A stretch of 29,642 nt of DNA from Bacteroides sp. CAG:443 (GTDB taxonomy: Bacteria > Bacteroidota > Bacteroidia > Bacteroidales > Bacteroidaceae): assembly GCA_000432735.1 (NCBI GenBank), contig FR887783.1, positions 1 to 29,642 of the forward strand, in the 5' to 3' direction. Position 1 is the stretch's first letter. Every line of letters begins with the position of its first letter. Shown in pieces: positions 1 through 8,080 of the stretch. A program made the position numbers and the translations under genes. The notes below the pieces were generated by a model. The model was not told the origin of the DNA, ran no database searches, and was given only the letters and a program-made list of their open reading frames with translations.

Positions 1-41
1 CACCCCAAAAGTTTTGTGTCTAACTTTTGGGGTGCACTTCA
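1..41. mobile_element. Probable end of an IS3-family-like element, or a hairpin terminator
   Basis: Perfect 13-bp inverted arms lie at 1-13 (CACCCCAAAAGTT) and 22-34 (AACTTTTGGGGTG), separated by 8 nt. Read on the minus strand from position 41, the sequence starts TGAAGTGCACCCC and continues AAAAGTTAGACA. This resembles, from memory, the TG-ended terminal repeats of IS150-group IS3 elements. The rest of such an element would lie left of the window, so no transposase can be seen. The same hairpin could serve as a terminator for the lolA gene that ends at 79. Both readings are inference. Confidence 0.45.
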
Positions 42-78
42 TGCTATCCAACAGGGCTTTTTGTATTGGAAATACAAT

Positions 79-687
79 TTATCGCATGTCGATAATTTCT
101 GCGTTAGGATATTTTTTCGCATCGAAGCGGAAAATGGAACTGTTCAGATTACGGTGCGTCTGGTAGGAAGTGATGTTAAATTCCTGCGTCTTTCCATTGG
201 ACAGCTTGACACCAATATATATTGGTTCATAATCGGCTGAAACTGTAAAGGTGATTAATTGTATATCTCCTTTTTGACGAGGAGTGAGTACAATTTCTTG
301 TCCTTTTTTGCCATTACGTGTCTGAAATCCTCTATAGCGGTAATTGAATAAGGTCTTATATGAGGTAATCAATGCATACGGATTAACACTCTGTATTTCT
401 TCTGCTGTAGGATTGGAAATGGTAACCTCTTCATTCTGCTGTACATAACTCCATTGCGTTTTTCCGTCGAACCAGCTTTTTACTCCGGCGCAGTCAAGGT
501 AAAAGCAAGAGCCTTTCAACAGAAGTGTGCCCTTTTGTGTTCCGCCGAAAGTGATTGCAATGCCTTCTGCTTTCTGATAAGCTGCTGCGGTTTTGTCTAG
601 TATAGCCTGAGCTTTTGCGTCCTTTTGTGCGAAGACTACTGACATACTTGTTGCAAGCATCAGAAAGAAAAAATAAATACGTTTCAT
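79..687 (-). CDS. lolA: LolA-like outer-membrane lipoprotein carrier protein
   Basis: 202-aa exported protein. Residues 1-20 form a signal peptide (basic MKR, hydrophobic core, cleavage after VFA before QK). The rest has the size and pattern of the LolA/LolB-like beta half-barrel: an N-terminal helix rich in Lys and Ala (DAKAQAILDKTAAAYQKAEG), then alternating beta strands with the phrases YLDCAGVKSWFDGKTQWSY and NPYALITSYK. In the family this periplasmic chaperone carries lipoproteins from the LolCDE exporter to the outer membrane. It starts 11 bp after the ftsK stop, so the two are probably co-transcribed, an arrangement I recall from other Bacteroidales. The family assignment is fairly firm. 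The specific LolA role is inferred from fold and context. Confidence 0.82.
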   Translation of the reverse strand: MKRIYFFFLMLATSMSVVFAQKDAKAQAILDKTAAAYQKAEGIAITFGGTQKGTLLLKGSCFYLDCAGVKSWFDGKTQWSYVQQNEEVTISNPTAEEIQSVNPYALITSYKTLFNYRYRGFQTRNGKKGQEIVLTPRQKGDIQLITFTVSADYEPIYIGVKLSNGKTQEFNITSYQTHRNLNSSIFRFDAKKYPNAEIIDMR

Positions 688-698
688 AGTCTTTGTTT

Positions 699-3236
699 TT
701 ATTGATTCTTTAAATTACTCATACGCATTTCCAAATCGTTTTCGTCCATGCAAAGAACATCACGCGCCTTACTACCATTGGCCGGTCCTACGATGCCAGC
801 TCGCTCCAGCTGGTCCATGATACGTCCGGCACGGTTATAGCCGATGGAGAATTTGCGCTGGATCAGCGAGGTTGAACCTTGCTGATGGTAAATGACCAGT
901 CGTGCCGCTTCTTCGAACAAGGGGTCTAGACGATTCATGTCGACATCTGCCGCACTACTGCTTTCTGCATTTTCATCTACATATTCAGGTAGTAAGAAGG
1001 CTGTTGGATAGCCTTGCTGGCGACTGATGTATGCTGCTATCTTTTCTACTTCCGGTGTATCGACAAACGCGCATTGTACACGTACGGGGTCATTACCCTG
1101 CAGGTAGAGCATGTCTCCTTTTCCTATCAGTTGTTGTGCTCCCGGACGGTCAAGAATAGTACGCGAGTCCATCATAGATGCTACACGGAAAGCAATACGA
1201 GCCGGGAAGTTAGCTTTGATTGTTCCGGTAATGATGTTGGTCGTCGGACGTTGGGTAGCAATGATGGCATGTATACCTACGGCACGTGCCAGCTGTGCGA
1301 TACGACAGATTGGTAACTCTACTTCTTTTCCGGCTGTCATAATCAGATCGCCGAACTCATCGATGATAATAACGATGTATGGCATGAAGCGGTGTCCGTT
1401 TTCCGGATTCAGCTGTCGGTTGATGAATTTGGCATTGTATTCTTTTATGTTACGGCAGCCTGCCTTACGCAACAGGTCGTAGCGGGTATCCATTTCCACG
1501 CACAGCGAATTGAGGGTCTGGACAACTTTCGATACGTCGGTAATAATTGCATCGGATGCATCGGGCAACTTGGCAAGGAAGTGTTTCTCTATCGGTGCAT
1601 AGATAGCAAACTCAACTTTCTTTGGGTCGATGATGACAAACTTCAGTTCACTAGGATGCTTCTTGTAAAGCAATGAAGTAACAATGGCATTCAGACCAAC
1701 CGATTTACCTTGTCCGGTTGCACCAGCTACCAGCATGTGAGGTGCTTTTGTCAAGTCTACCATGAACACTTCGTTGGTGATAGTTTTTCCTAAAGCAACG
1801 GGTAGGTCGAATGTTGTTTCCTGAAACTTCTTGCTTGCCAGAATCGAACTCATGGGTACGATGCGTGGATTGGCATTCGGAACCTCGATACCAATTGTTC
1901 CTTTACCGGGTATCGGGGCTATGATACGGATACCCAGTGCTGAAAGGCTGAGTGCGATATCATCTTCCAGATTACGTATTTTCGAGATACGTACTCCTTC
2001 GGCTGGAGTTATCTCATAGAGAGTAATGGTCGGTCCTACACTCGCCTTGATGGAGCTGATTTCGATGCCAAAACTGCGTAAAACTTGAATGATGCGGTTT
2101 TTGTTGGCATTCTGCTCTTCCATGTCGATTGTCGGCTCATGGTCACCGTATGAATTGAGCAAATCGAGTGTCGGGAATTTATAATGCTCCAAGTCCAGAC
2201 GAGGATTATAAGGCTGGTTGATATTGCCACGGTATTCTTCGTCTTCTTCTTTGTGTTCGTCACTTATTTCAAAGGCTGGCTCATTTACCTTTTCTGTCAC
2301 TTCTTCTTTTTCTTCTATATCTTCAGGTTCGGATATGGGAACGGTTTCTTGTACTGGAAAAGGCTTAATATTTTCTGCTTGGCGTGGAAGAGGCTTTTCT
2401 ATCGGATCGAGTTCGATTTCTATCGGTTGCGAATCTTTGTATTGCTCGGTCTCGAGTTGAAGCGGCTGTTCTTTTTCTTCTTGTCCCGATTTCTCAGAGC
2501 TGTTTTCTTTTTCAAGCTCATTATTATCTTGAACTTCTATATTCCCTTCATTGGGCGTTTCTGTCGTAAGGCTGTCAGTATTTACAGGCTGAGCAACTTT
2601 ATTACGCTTGGACAGAGAGGGGTGGAAGGCTTTCCGAACAACATTAATTGTTCCTTTGGTGAAAAAAACGCCGATAAAAATGCCTGTTACTAGTAACGTA
2701 AGAATCAATCCGGATGCTCCAATCTGAGAACAAATCCATTGACTGACGTTATAGCCATGTAATCCTCCAGGGTAAAGAAATGAATCCTCACATGTCCCTC
2801 CAAAGGCGAATCCTAAAGTTATCGAAAACCAAACCATCAGTGTTGTACAGGCTATAAACCATTTCCATAACTTGAATTCATAGGCTTTCATCAGCTTCAT
2901 ACCGGCTACAACAAGAAATATGATGATGAAATAAGCTGAAATTCCAAAGCAATCGTTTATCAGAAACTGAGATAATTGGGCTCCTCGTGCTCCGGCATAA
3001 TTCTGTATGCGGTTGCCTGTTTCCAGTAATTCTCCTGGGTCAGGATGTGAAAGAATGCTTTGATCGTTTCCTCCGGTAAAGAAGAAAGAACTGAATGCTA
3101 GTAGCATGTATACGCCAAATATGACGCATAGCAGGCCGATAATGAAATGGATGGTTTCGCCCTTAATGGCTGTTACTACTTTGTCGGGTATACCCAATTT
3201 CCCTTCATTGGGCTTGTTATCTGTTTTTTTCTTCAT
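699..3236 (-). CDS. ftsK: DNA translocase FtsK/SpoIIIE
   Basis: About 845 aa. Four membrane segments lie near residues 29-53, 96-116, 123-146 and 172-192. A long acidic, proline-containing linker follows (about 210-340). The RecA-like motor has Walker A GATGQGKS (about 505-512) and Walker B VIIIDEFGDL (about 624). The C-terminal gamma winged helix (FSIGYNRAGRIMDQLERAG) normally reads KOPS sites. The family pumps chromosome DNA through the closing septum and activates XerCD at dif. I take the ATG at 3236 (MKKKTDNK) as the start. An upstream in-frame start at 3269 lies almost on a TACATTTG promoter-like box (3267-3274), so it is unlikely to be transcribed. Cotranscription with lolA downstream is likely. 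Confidence 0.96.
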   Translation of the reverse strand: MKKKTDNKPNEGKLGIPDKVVTAIKGETIHFIIGLLCVIFGVYMLLAFSSFFFTGGNDQSILSHPDPGELLETGNRIQNYAGARGAQLSQFLINDCFGISAYFIIIFLVVAGMKLMKAYEFKLWKWFIACTTLMVWFSITLGFAFGGTCEDSFLYPGGLHGYNVSQWICSQIGASGLILTLLVTGIFIGVFFTKGTINVVRKAFHPSLSKRNKVAQPVNTDSLTTETPNEGNIEVQDNNELEKENSSEKSGQEEKEQPLQLETEQYKDSQPIEIELDPIEKPLPRQAENIKPFPVQETVPISEPEDIEEKEEVTEKVNEPAFEISDEHKEEDEEYRGNINQPYNPRLDLEHYKFPTLDLLNSYGDHEPTIDMEEQNANKNRIIQVLRSFGIEISSIKASVGPTITLYEITPAEGVRISKIRNLEDDIALSLSALGIRIIAPIPGKGTIGIEVPNANPRIVPMSSILASKKFQETTFDLPVALGKTITNEVFMVDLTKAPHMLVAGATGQGKSVGLNAIVTSLLYKKHPSELKFVIIDPKKVEFAIYAPIEKHFLAKLPDASDAIITDVSKVVQTLNSLCVEMDTRYDLLRKAGCRNIKEYNAKFINRQLNPENGHRFMPYIVIIIDEFGDLIMTAGKEVELPICRIAQLARAVGIHAIIATQRPTTNIITGTIKANFPARIAFRVASMMDSRTILDRPGAQQLIGKGDMLYLQGNDPVRVQCAFVDTPEVEKIAAYISRQQGYPTAFLLPEYVDENAESSSAADVDMNRLDPLFEEAARLVIYHQQGSTSLIQRKFSIGYNRAGRIMDQLERAGIVGPANGSKARDVLCMDENDLEMRMSNLKNQ

Positions 3237-3266
3237 GATTCTTGTACGATATTTCAAATTTGAACG

Positions 3267-3274
3267 CAAATGTA
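3267..3274 (-). promoter_or_regulatory. Bacteroides-type -7 box for ftsK
   Basis: The minus strand reads TACATTTG, matching TAnnTTTG, about 30 nt before the chosen ftsK ATG. A weak -33 candidate (CTG at 3294-3296) lies 19 nt upstream of it. Confidence 0.5.
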
Positions 3275-3316
3275 CGAATATTTTTGAACCCGTCAGTTGC
3301 CTCTGCTTATAATAAA

Positions 3317-3347
3317 TTGTGGAGATTTATTTTTTTTCGTACCTTTG
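3317..3347 (+). promoter_or_regulatory. Bacteroides sigma-ABfr promoter for the DUF5063 operon
   Basis: TTG at 3317-3319 and TACCTTTG at 3340-3347 are separated by exactly 20 nt, matching the -33/-7 consensus of the Bacteroides primary sigma factor. The -7 box ends 19 nt before the ATG at 3367. This also argues against the longer in-frame GTG start at 3319, which would lie inside the promoter. Confidence 0.75.
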
Positions 3348-3366
3348 TCGCGAAATTCAATTGATT

Positions 3367-4017
3367 ATGGAAAAGAGTCATACCCCGATTATATTTGATA
3401 AAAATACCGTAGAATTTGTAACTGTTGCTGCTGAGTTTTGTGGTTTTTTGGAACGAGCTACAGAAATGAAGCGGCGTAAATTCATTGATACGGCGCTTAA
3501 GTTGCTGCCTTTGCTTTATTTAAAGGCTTCTCTGCTGCCCGAAGCGGAGCGTATCGATGAGTTCGATCCTGAAACCTTTGTTACAGAAGGAGATTATGAA
3601 CGTATTCGGGCCAGTGTAGCTGCACTGATGGGAAGTAAGGATGATTATCTGGATGTATTTTTAGATGACATGGCTTACAGTGATACTCCGATCAAGCAGA
3701 ATATATCCGAAAATCTGGCAGATATTTATCAGCCATTGAAAGATTTTATCTGTGTGTATCAACTGGGATTTGACCAAACGATGAATGATGCTTTGGTGAT
3801 CTGCCGTGAACATTTCGTGGAATTCTGGGGGCAACGGCTGGTGAACGCTATGCGTGCATTGCATGATGTGAAGTACAGTAAACATCCCGATGAGGATATG
3901 GAGGACGAAGAGGATGCTTCTTCTCCATTTGAAGCGGATGCTGGTTATAGTGAGGATGATTTATATGAAGGGCTGGAAGCTGGCGAGGATGACGGTTCTG
4001 GTGATCGTTGGGAGTGA
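3367..4017 (+). CDS. DUF5063 family protein of unknown function
   Basis: 216 aa, soluble, with no signal peptide or membrane segment. The body (residues 1-170) is predicted mostly helical: NTVEFVTVAAEFCGFLERA, then a KLLPLLYLKASLLPE helix and a DFICVYQLG stretch. The last 44 residues are extremely acidic, with about 20 Asp/Glu and no membrane character. I recognise it as the Bacteroidales DUF5063 family; no biochemical role is known to me. It leads an operon with a 3'-5' exonuclease (5 bp gap) and an rRNA methyltransferase. This suggests nucleic-acid metabolism, and the acidic tail could mimic nucleic acid or bind basic proteins. That is inference. The start is fixed by the promoter just upstream. 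Confidence 0.85.
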   Translation: MEKSHTPIIFDKNTVEFVTVAAEFCGFLERATEMKRRKFIDTALKLLPLLYLKASLLPEAERIDEFDPETFVTEGDYERIRASVAALMGSKDDYLDVFLDDMAYSDTPIKQNISENLADIYQPLKDFICVYQLGFDQTMNDALVICREHFVEFWGQRLVNAMRALHDVKYSKHPDEDMEDEEDASSPFEADAGYSEDDLYEGLEAGEDDGSGDRWE

Positions 4018-4022
4018 TTTAC

Positions 4023-4673
4023 ATGAGGAAGAATAAATCCATGGTTGTATTATATAATAAGATATCAAAGCAAAGTGTGTCCGAATTGCCTAAGGTGAGT
4101 TTTGAGGGACGGATTTTTGTTGTTAATACGGAATCGGATGCTCGTAAAGCAATCGATTACTTGAATACACATTCTATTGTGGGAGTGGATACCGAAACTC
4201 GCCCTTCGTTCCGAAAGGGGACGACGCATAAGGTTGCTTTGCTGCAAATCTCTACACACGATACCTGTTTCTTGTTTCGGTTAAACCGTTTGGGATTGCC
4301 CGATTTTTTGGAAGAATTCTTGCAGAATGATGTCCTCAAAGTAGGGCTTTCACTAAAAGATGATTTTGCGATGCTTCGCAGACGAAATACGAAGGATCCG
4401 CGAACCGGAAACTGGATTGAATTGCAGGATTATGTTCCTCGCTTCGGTATAGAGGAAAAGAGTTTACAGAAAATATACGCTTTGTTGTTCGGAAAGAAAA
4501 TTTCGAAATCACAGCGCTTGTCGAACTGGGAAGCCGAGGTGTTGACAGAAGCACAGCAAGCTTATGCTGCGACTGATGCTTGGGCATGTGTAGAGATTTA
4601 TAATTATTTGGATGATTTACGTAGCACCGGAGGCTATGAAATCGTGAAAGTGGTGGAAACAGAAAATAATTAA
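4023..4673 (+). CDS. 3'-5' exonuclease, DEDDy type (RNase D/WRN-like)
   Basis: 216 aa and a single domain. All DEDDy motifs are visible: Exo I VGVDTETRP (D56, E58), Exo II around LSLKDDFAML (D113/D114), and Exo III YAATDAWACVEIY (Y181, D185). The four acids bind two metal ions to remove 3' terminal nucleotides. No HRDC or helicase domain follows, unlike RNase D or WRN, so the substrate (RNA or DNA) cannot be told from the sequence. It begins 5 bp after the DUF5063 stop and ends 14 bp before the methyltransferase, so it is the middle gene of an operon. The ATG at 4023 is chosen. A second Met at 4041 is possible. Confidence 0.9.
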   Translation: MRKNKSMVVLYNKISKQSVSELPKVSFEGRIFVVNTESDARKAIDYLNTHSIVGVDTETRPSFRKGTTHKVALLQISTHDTCFLFRLNRLGLPDFLEEFLQNDVLKVGLSLKDDFAMLRRRNTKDPRTGNWIELQDYVPRFGIEEKSLQKIYALLFGKKISKSQRLSNWEAEVLTEAQQAYAATDAWACVEIYNYLDDLRSTGGYEIVKVVETENN

Positions 4674-4687
4674 TTAAGATAATAAAC

Positions 4688-5875
4688 GTGTCGTACAAAA
4701 AAGTATATCTGAAACCCGGTAAGGAGGAATCGTTGAAACGTTTTCATCCGTGGGTATTTTCGGGAGCCATAGCCCGTGTGGAAGGTGAGCCCGAAGAGGG
4801 AGAGATTGTAGATGTTTATACATCGAAGAAGGAGTTTATTGCATGTGGTCATTTTCAGATTGGAAGTATTGCTGTGCGTGTTTTGTCGTTCGTACAGGAA
4901 ACGATCGATCATGCTTTCTGGGTTCGTAAACTTAGTATTGCGAAGGATTTGCGTGTAGCTTTGGGGTTGATTGGTAATCCACAGAACAATACTTATCGTC
5001 TGGTTCATGGTGAAGGTGATAATTTGCCGGGACTGATTATTGACGTGTATGACCATACGGCAGTGATGCAGGCTCATTCGGCAGGTATGCATGTATATCG
5101 GATGGAAATTGCTGATGCCTTATCGGAGGTTATGGGTGATGTGATACAGAATATCTATTATAAGTCGGAAACGACATTGCCGTTTAAGGCTGATTTGCTG
5201 TCTACCGAAAATGGTTTCATCAAAGGTGGAAGTCCTGAAAATGTAGCTATGGAGAATGGCTTGAAATTCCATGTAGACTGGCTGAAAGGACAGAAAACGG
5301 GCTTTTTTGTAGACCAGCGTGAGAATCGTCATCTGCTGGAACGGTATGCAAAAGGACGGAATGTACTGAACATGTTCTGCTATACAGGAGGCTTTTCGTT
5401 CTATGCGATGCGTGGAGGTGCCAATCTGGTTCACTCGGTAGATAGTTCGGCAAAGGCTATCGATTTGACCAATGAGAATGTGGAATTGAATTTCCCGGGA
5501 GATACTCGTCATAAGGCTTACGCTGAGGATGCGTTTAAGTTTCTCGATCGTATGGGCGACCAGTATGATCTTATTATTCTTGATCCTCCTGCTTTTGCCA
5601 AGCATCGAGATGCTTTGCGTAATGCGTTGCGTGGATATACGAAACTGAATGCAAAGGCTTTTGAAAAGATTCGTCCGGGAGGCATCTTGTTTACGTTCTC
5701 TTGTTCGCAGGTTGTCAATAAGGAAAATTTCCGTAATGCTGTGTTTACAGCGGCTGCCCAGAGTGGACGGAGTGTACGCATTCTGCACCAGCTTACTCAG
5801 CCGGGTGATCATCCTGTGAATATTTACCATCCGGAAGGTGAATATCTGAAAGGGTTGGTATTGTATGTAGAGTAA
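4688..5875 (+). CDS. rlmI: Class I rRNA large-subunit methyltransferase, RlmI/YccW family
   Basis: 395 aa. The N-terminal PUA domain (about 1-75, containing RFHPWVFSGAI) precedes a Rossmann methyltransferase. The SAM motif I is NMFCYTGGFSFYAMRGGA (about 228-245), and the catalytic motif IV is DLIILDPPAFAK (about 294-305). The motif VI Cys lies in FTFSCSQ. This order is typical of RlmI, which makes 5-methylcytosine at position 1962 of 23S rRNA in E. coli; related RlmK-like enzymes make m7G. The exact target here is inferred. The start is GTG at 4688, since the PUA sequence MSYKKVYLKPGKEESL begins there and no closer ATG exists. It is the last gene of the DUF5063 operon, and a hairpin follows at 5895-5941. 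Confidence 0.9.
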   Translation: MSYKKVYLKPGKEESLKRFHPWVFSGAIARVEGEPEEGEIVDVYTSKKEFIACGHFQIGSIAVRVLSFVQETIDHAFWVRKLSIAKDLRVALGLIGNPQNNTYRLVHGEGDNLPGLIIDVYDHTAVMQAHSAGMHVYRMEIADALSEVMGDVIQNIYYKSETTLPFKADLLSTENGFIKGGSPENVAMENGLKFHVDWLKGQKTGFFVDQRENRHLLERYAKGRNVLNMFCYTGGFSFYAMRGGANLVHSVDSSAKAIDLTNENVELNFPGDTRHKAYAEDAFKFLDRMGDQYDLIILDPPAFAKHRDALRNALRGYTKLNAKAFEKIRPGGILFTFSCSQVVNKENFRNAVFTAAAQSGRSVRILHQLTQPGDHPVNIYHPEGEYLKGLVLYVE

Positions 5876-5894
5876 TTATCATACTTCATTGTAG

Positions 5895-5941
5895 TATAGC
5901 GGATACGGACGAGGTATTATACCGGATACGTATCCGCTATA
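5895..5941. terminator. Long perfect inverted repeat between convergent genes
   Basis: TATAGCGGATACG (5895-5907) pairs perfectly with CGTATCCGCTATA (5929-5941), leaving a 21-nt loop. GTTTTATT follows. An alternative short palindrome GGATACGTATCC (5924-5935) overlaps the right arm. It sits between the ends of rlmI and the first AraC gene, so a bidirectional terminator is the simplest reading. Confidence 0.65.
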
Positions 5942-5995
5942 GTTTTATTCGAGAAATGCAATAATTACGTGATAATAACTATATTTGATATAGCT

Positions 5996-6883
5996 TCAAT
6001 TGTGTGAGTATCTGTATTCAGTGGGAGACATGCCCATTATTTTCTTAAATATCAGACTAAAGTATTGTACATTGGGATAGCCCAGTTGCTGAGCAATGAA
6101 AGAAGGGGAATCCTTACCTTTCAACAGCATTTTCTTTGCCGCTTTCAAGCGTTTGAGCTGAAAATATTCTTGGAGTGTATTGCCTGTCTCAAATTTTAGC
6201 AGGTCATTGAAATAAGCTGTGGACAATCCTAATTCCTCTGCGCAGAAGGTGGGGGTGGGGAATAGTCCGTTTTGTAATTCCCCGGATTCGATATATTGAT
6301 TGAGAATGCTCTCCATTTTTTCAAGAATAGTCCTGTTTTTATTTTCCCTAGTAATAAACTGACGTTCGTAATACCGGGTACAGTAGTCAAGCAATAACTC
6401 TATGTAGCGTGATAATATTGTACTGCTATGGGTATCAATAGGATGCTGTAATTCGTCTTCTATATTTTCGAAACAGCATGTTATTTGGGCTGTTTCTCGT
6501 TGTGAAAGATGCAAGGCTTCTTCTTTGCGGTAGGAGAAAAAGGTATAGTTCTTAATATGGTTTTTCAGCGAAGTCTGGAAAAGCAGGTCTGGGTGAAATG
6601 CAAGAAGGTACCCTTTATTGGGTAGTGTATTGTTTTCACTCATCCGGAAAATTTCACCAGGAGTAAGAAAAACCATAGTCGCATTGGAATAATCGTAATA
6701 CTTTCGTCCACAACAGCAGCAGTTATTTGGGCATTCTTCTATTAGGAGGACTGCATAAAACTCAAATTTTATAGTGTCTTGTTCTGGCCTCGAATCAGCG
6801 AGGTTGATAATGCTGACTTGAGGATGTAGTGTTTTGCATCCCAGACACCGGTTGCACTCGTAAACAGTTTTGAAATCTAACAT
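5996..6883 (-). CDS. AraC-family regulator with a cysteine-rich sensor half
   Basis: 295 aa. The C-terminal third (about 190-295) is a double helix-turn-helix AraC domain: FCAEELGLSTAYFNDLLK for the first HTH and FIAQQLGYPNVQYFSLIFKK for the second, ending with GMSPTEYR. The N-terminal half is a cupin-like sensor with the phrase FLTPGEIFRMS. Eight cysteines lie in the first 58 residues (C10, C13, C16, C51, C55-C58), set as CxxCxxC and CxxxCCCC. These are absent from the otherwise very similar neighbour at 6908-7819. This suggests metal or thiol sensing, which is inference. Its start lies 24 bp after that neighbour's stop, so the two form an operon. The ligand and targets are unknown. Confidence 0.9.
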   Translation of the reverse strand: MLDFKTVYECNRCLGCKTLHPQVSIINLADSRPEQDTIKFEFYAVLLIEECPNNCCCCGRKYYDYSNATMVFLTPGEIFRMSENNTLPNKGYLLAFHPDLLFQTSLKNHIKNYTFFSYRKEEALHLSQRETAQITCCFENIEDELQHPIDTHSSTILSRYIELLLDYCTRYYERQFITRENKNRTILEKMESILNQYIESGELQNGLFPTPTFCAEELGLSTAYFNDLLKFETGNTLQEYFQLKRLKAAKKMLLKGKDSPSFIAQQLGYPNVQYFSLIFKKIMGMSPTEYRYSHN

Positions 6884-6907
6884 AGTTGTTTCTTATCGTT
6901 TGTCGAT

Positions 6908-7819
6908 TTATGCATGCATGCTATTTTGTACCCGATATTCATTAGGGGTACATCCAACTTTTTTCTTAAAGAGGCGGCACAAGTGTTGTGGATATTGAAA
7001 TCCCAGTGAGTATGCAATCTGGCTTACAGTATCTTCTGTCCCTGCAATTCGTTCTTTGGCCAGTTCGATAAGTTTTTCCTGAATATATTCTTGGGGACTT
7101 TTCCCTGTTTCTTTTTTCAGCATGTCGCCGAAATAATTGGGAGAGAAACAGAGCTTGTCTGCAAAATATTTCACAGTAGGCAGTCCGTTTTGTTCGGCAA
7201 GTGACTCTTCAAAATATCTGTTGAGGAGATTTTCGAAGCGCGTCAGCACATCACTGTTGATTTTACTTCTGGTGATGAATTGCCTTTCGTAGAATCTCAT
7301 GCAGTAGTTTAGTAAAAGTTCGATATGATTGACAAGCAATGTTCTGCTATGTTTGTCGATACCATGTTCCAGTTCTTTTTGGATTATTTTCAAAGAATCT
7401 TCTATAATACATCTTTCTTCAGGAGAAAGATGCAAGGCTTCGTTTACTTCATACGAAAAGAAAGTATATTTTTTGATGTTTTTCCCAAGTGATGTTCCTC
7501 TGAGAAGGTCTGGATGGAAAAGAATGCCAAGTACATTCAGTTGTGTACGGTCTGTATTCAATGTCGTTTCTGTGGTCTGGCCAGGAGCAAAGCAAACGAC
7601 GGTTCCTTCTTGATAGTCGTAAGTTTGTCGTCCGTATTTAATGTCACATACCTTTTCTAGTTTCAGATAGAGGGCATAAATACCATAGTTCCAATGGGTA
7701 TAGGTCATTTTACGGGTCGCTTTGTTTAAGTCGATGACACTTATGAGTGGATTTAATGTTTCAAGTCCATACAATTGGTTATATAAGTCTACGCTGTCTA
7801 AATGAAGTATTTTGTCCAT
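6908..7819 (-). CDS. AraC-family transcriptional regulator, paralogue of the neighbour
   Basis: 303 aa with the same plan: a cupin-like sensor half (VVCFAPGQTTETT), a linker of helices, and an AraC double HTH (FADKLCFSPNYFGDMLKK and QIAYSLGFQYPQHLCRLFKK, then GCTPNEYR). It shares KKYTFFSY, EALHLS, the IELLL/YC segment and YERQFITR with the regulator at 5996-6883, so the pair arose by tandem duplication. It is the promoter-proximal gene of the pair and is divergent from the exported hydrolase at 8081. Regulators placed this way often control the divergent gene. No ligand can be named. Confidence 0.9.
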   Translation of the reverse strand: MDKILHLDSVDLYNQLYGLETLNPLISVIDLNKATRKMTYTHWNYGIYALYLKLEKVCDIKYGRQTYDYQEGTVVCFAPGQTTETTLNTDRTQLNVLGILFHPDLLRGTSLGKNIKKYTFFSYEVNEALHLSPEERCIIEDSLKIIQKELEHGIDKHSRTLLVNHIELLLNYCMRFYERQFITRSKINSDVLTRFENLLNRYFEESLAEQNGLPTVKYFADKLCFSPNYFGDMLKKETGKSPQEYIQEKLIELAKERIAGTEDTVSQIAYSLGFQYPQHLCRLFKKKVGCTPNEYRVQNSMHA

Positions 7820-8080
7820 AAGCCGATTTTATTTATTACAAAGATAGAACGAACTCCAGATATCATTACTACCCTGATTACAGATAATTTAACCGATGTT
7901 ACTGATTCTCATGCCTGGTGAAGGGCGCTTGAAGTGAGTATATTATGATTCCGTAATTGGGGTTATAACATCCGTAATTTATCTACAGAACAGTTCTCCT
8001 TTTCTTTAGAAATTTGCATTGTCGATAGTGTATATTCTAAGGATAGGATTACGAAGTACCAGAACAAATAAGAAGTTATT
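7820..8080. promoter_or_regulatory. Divergent control region between the AraC pair and the hydrolase
   Basis: A 261-bp non-coding stretch. For the AraC operon, the minus strand has a -7-like TATCTTTG at 7839-7846. Toward the hydrolase I find no clean TAnnTTTG box; the nearest thing is a stretch around GAAATTTGC (about 8009-8018). A weak native promoter would fit activation by an AraC protein. No convincing operator repeat is visible by eye. Confidence 0.45.

Noticed and set aside
5120..5830. Long open frame on the minus strand opposite rlmI
   Set aside because: It lies wholly inside a well-supported methyltransferase gene, has no family resemblance, and its composition is that of an antisense shadow.
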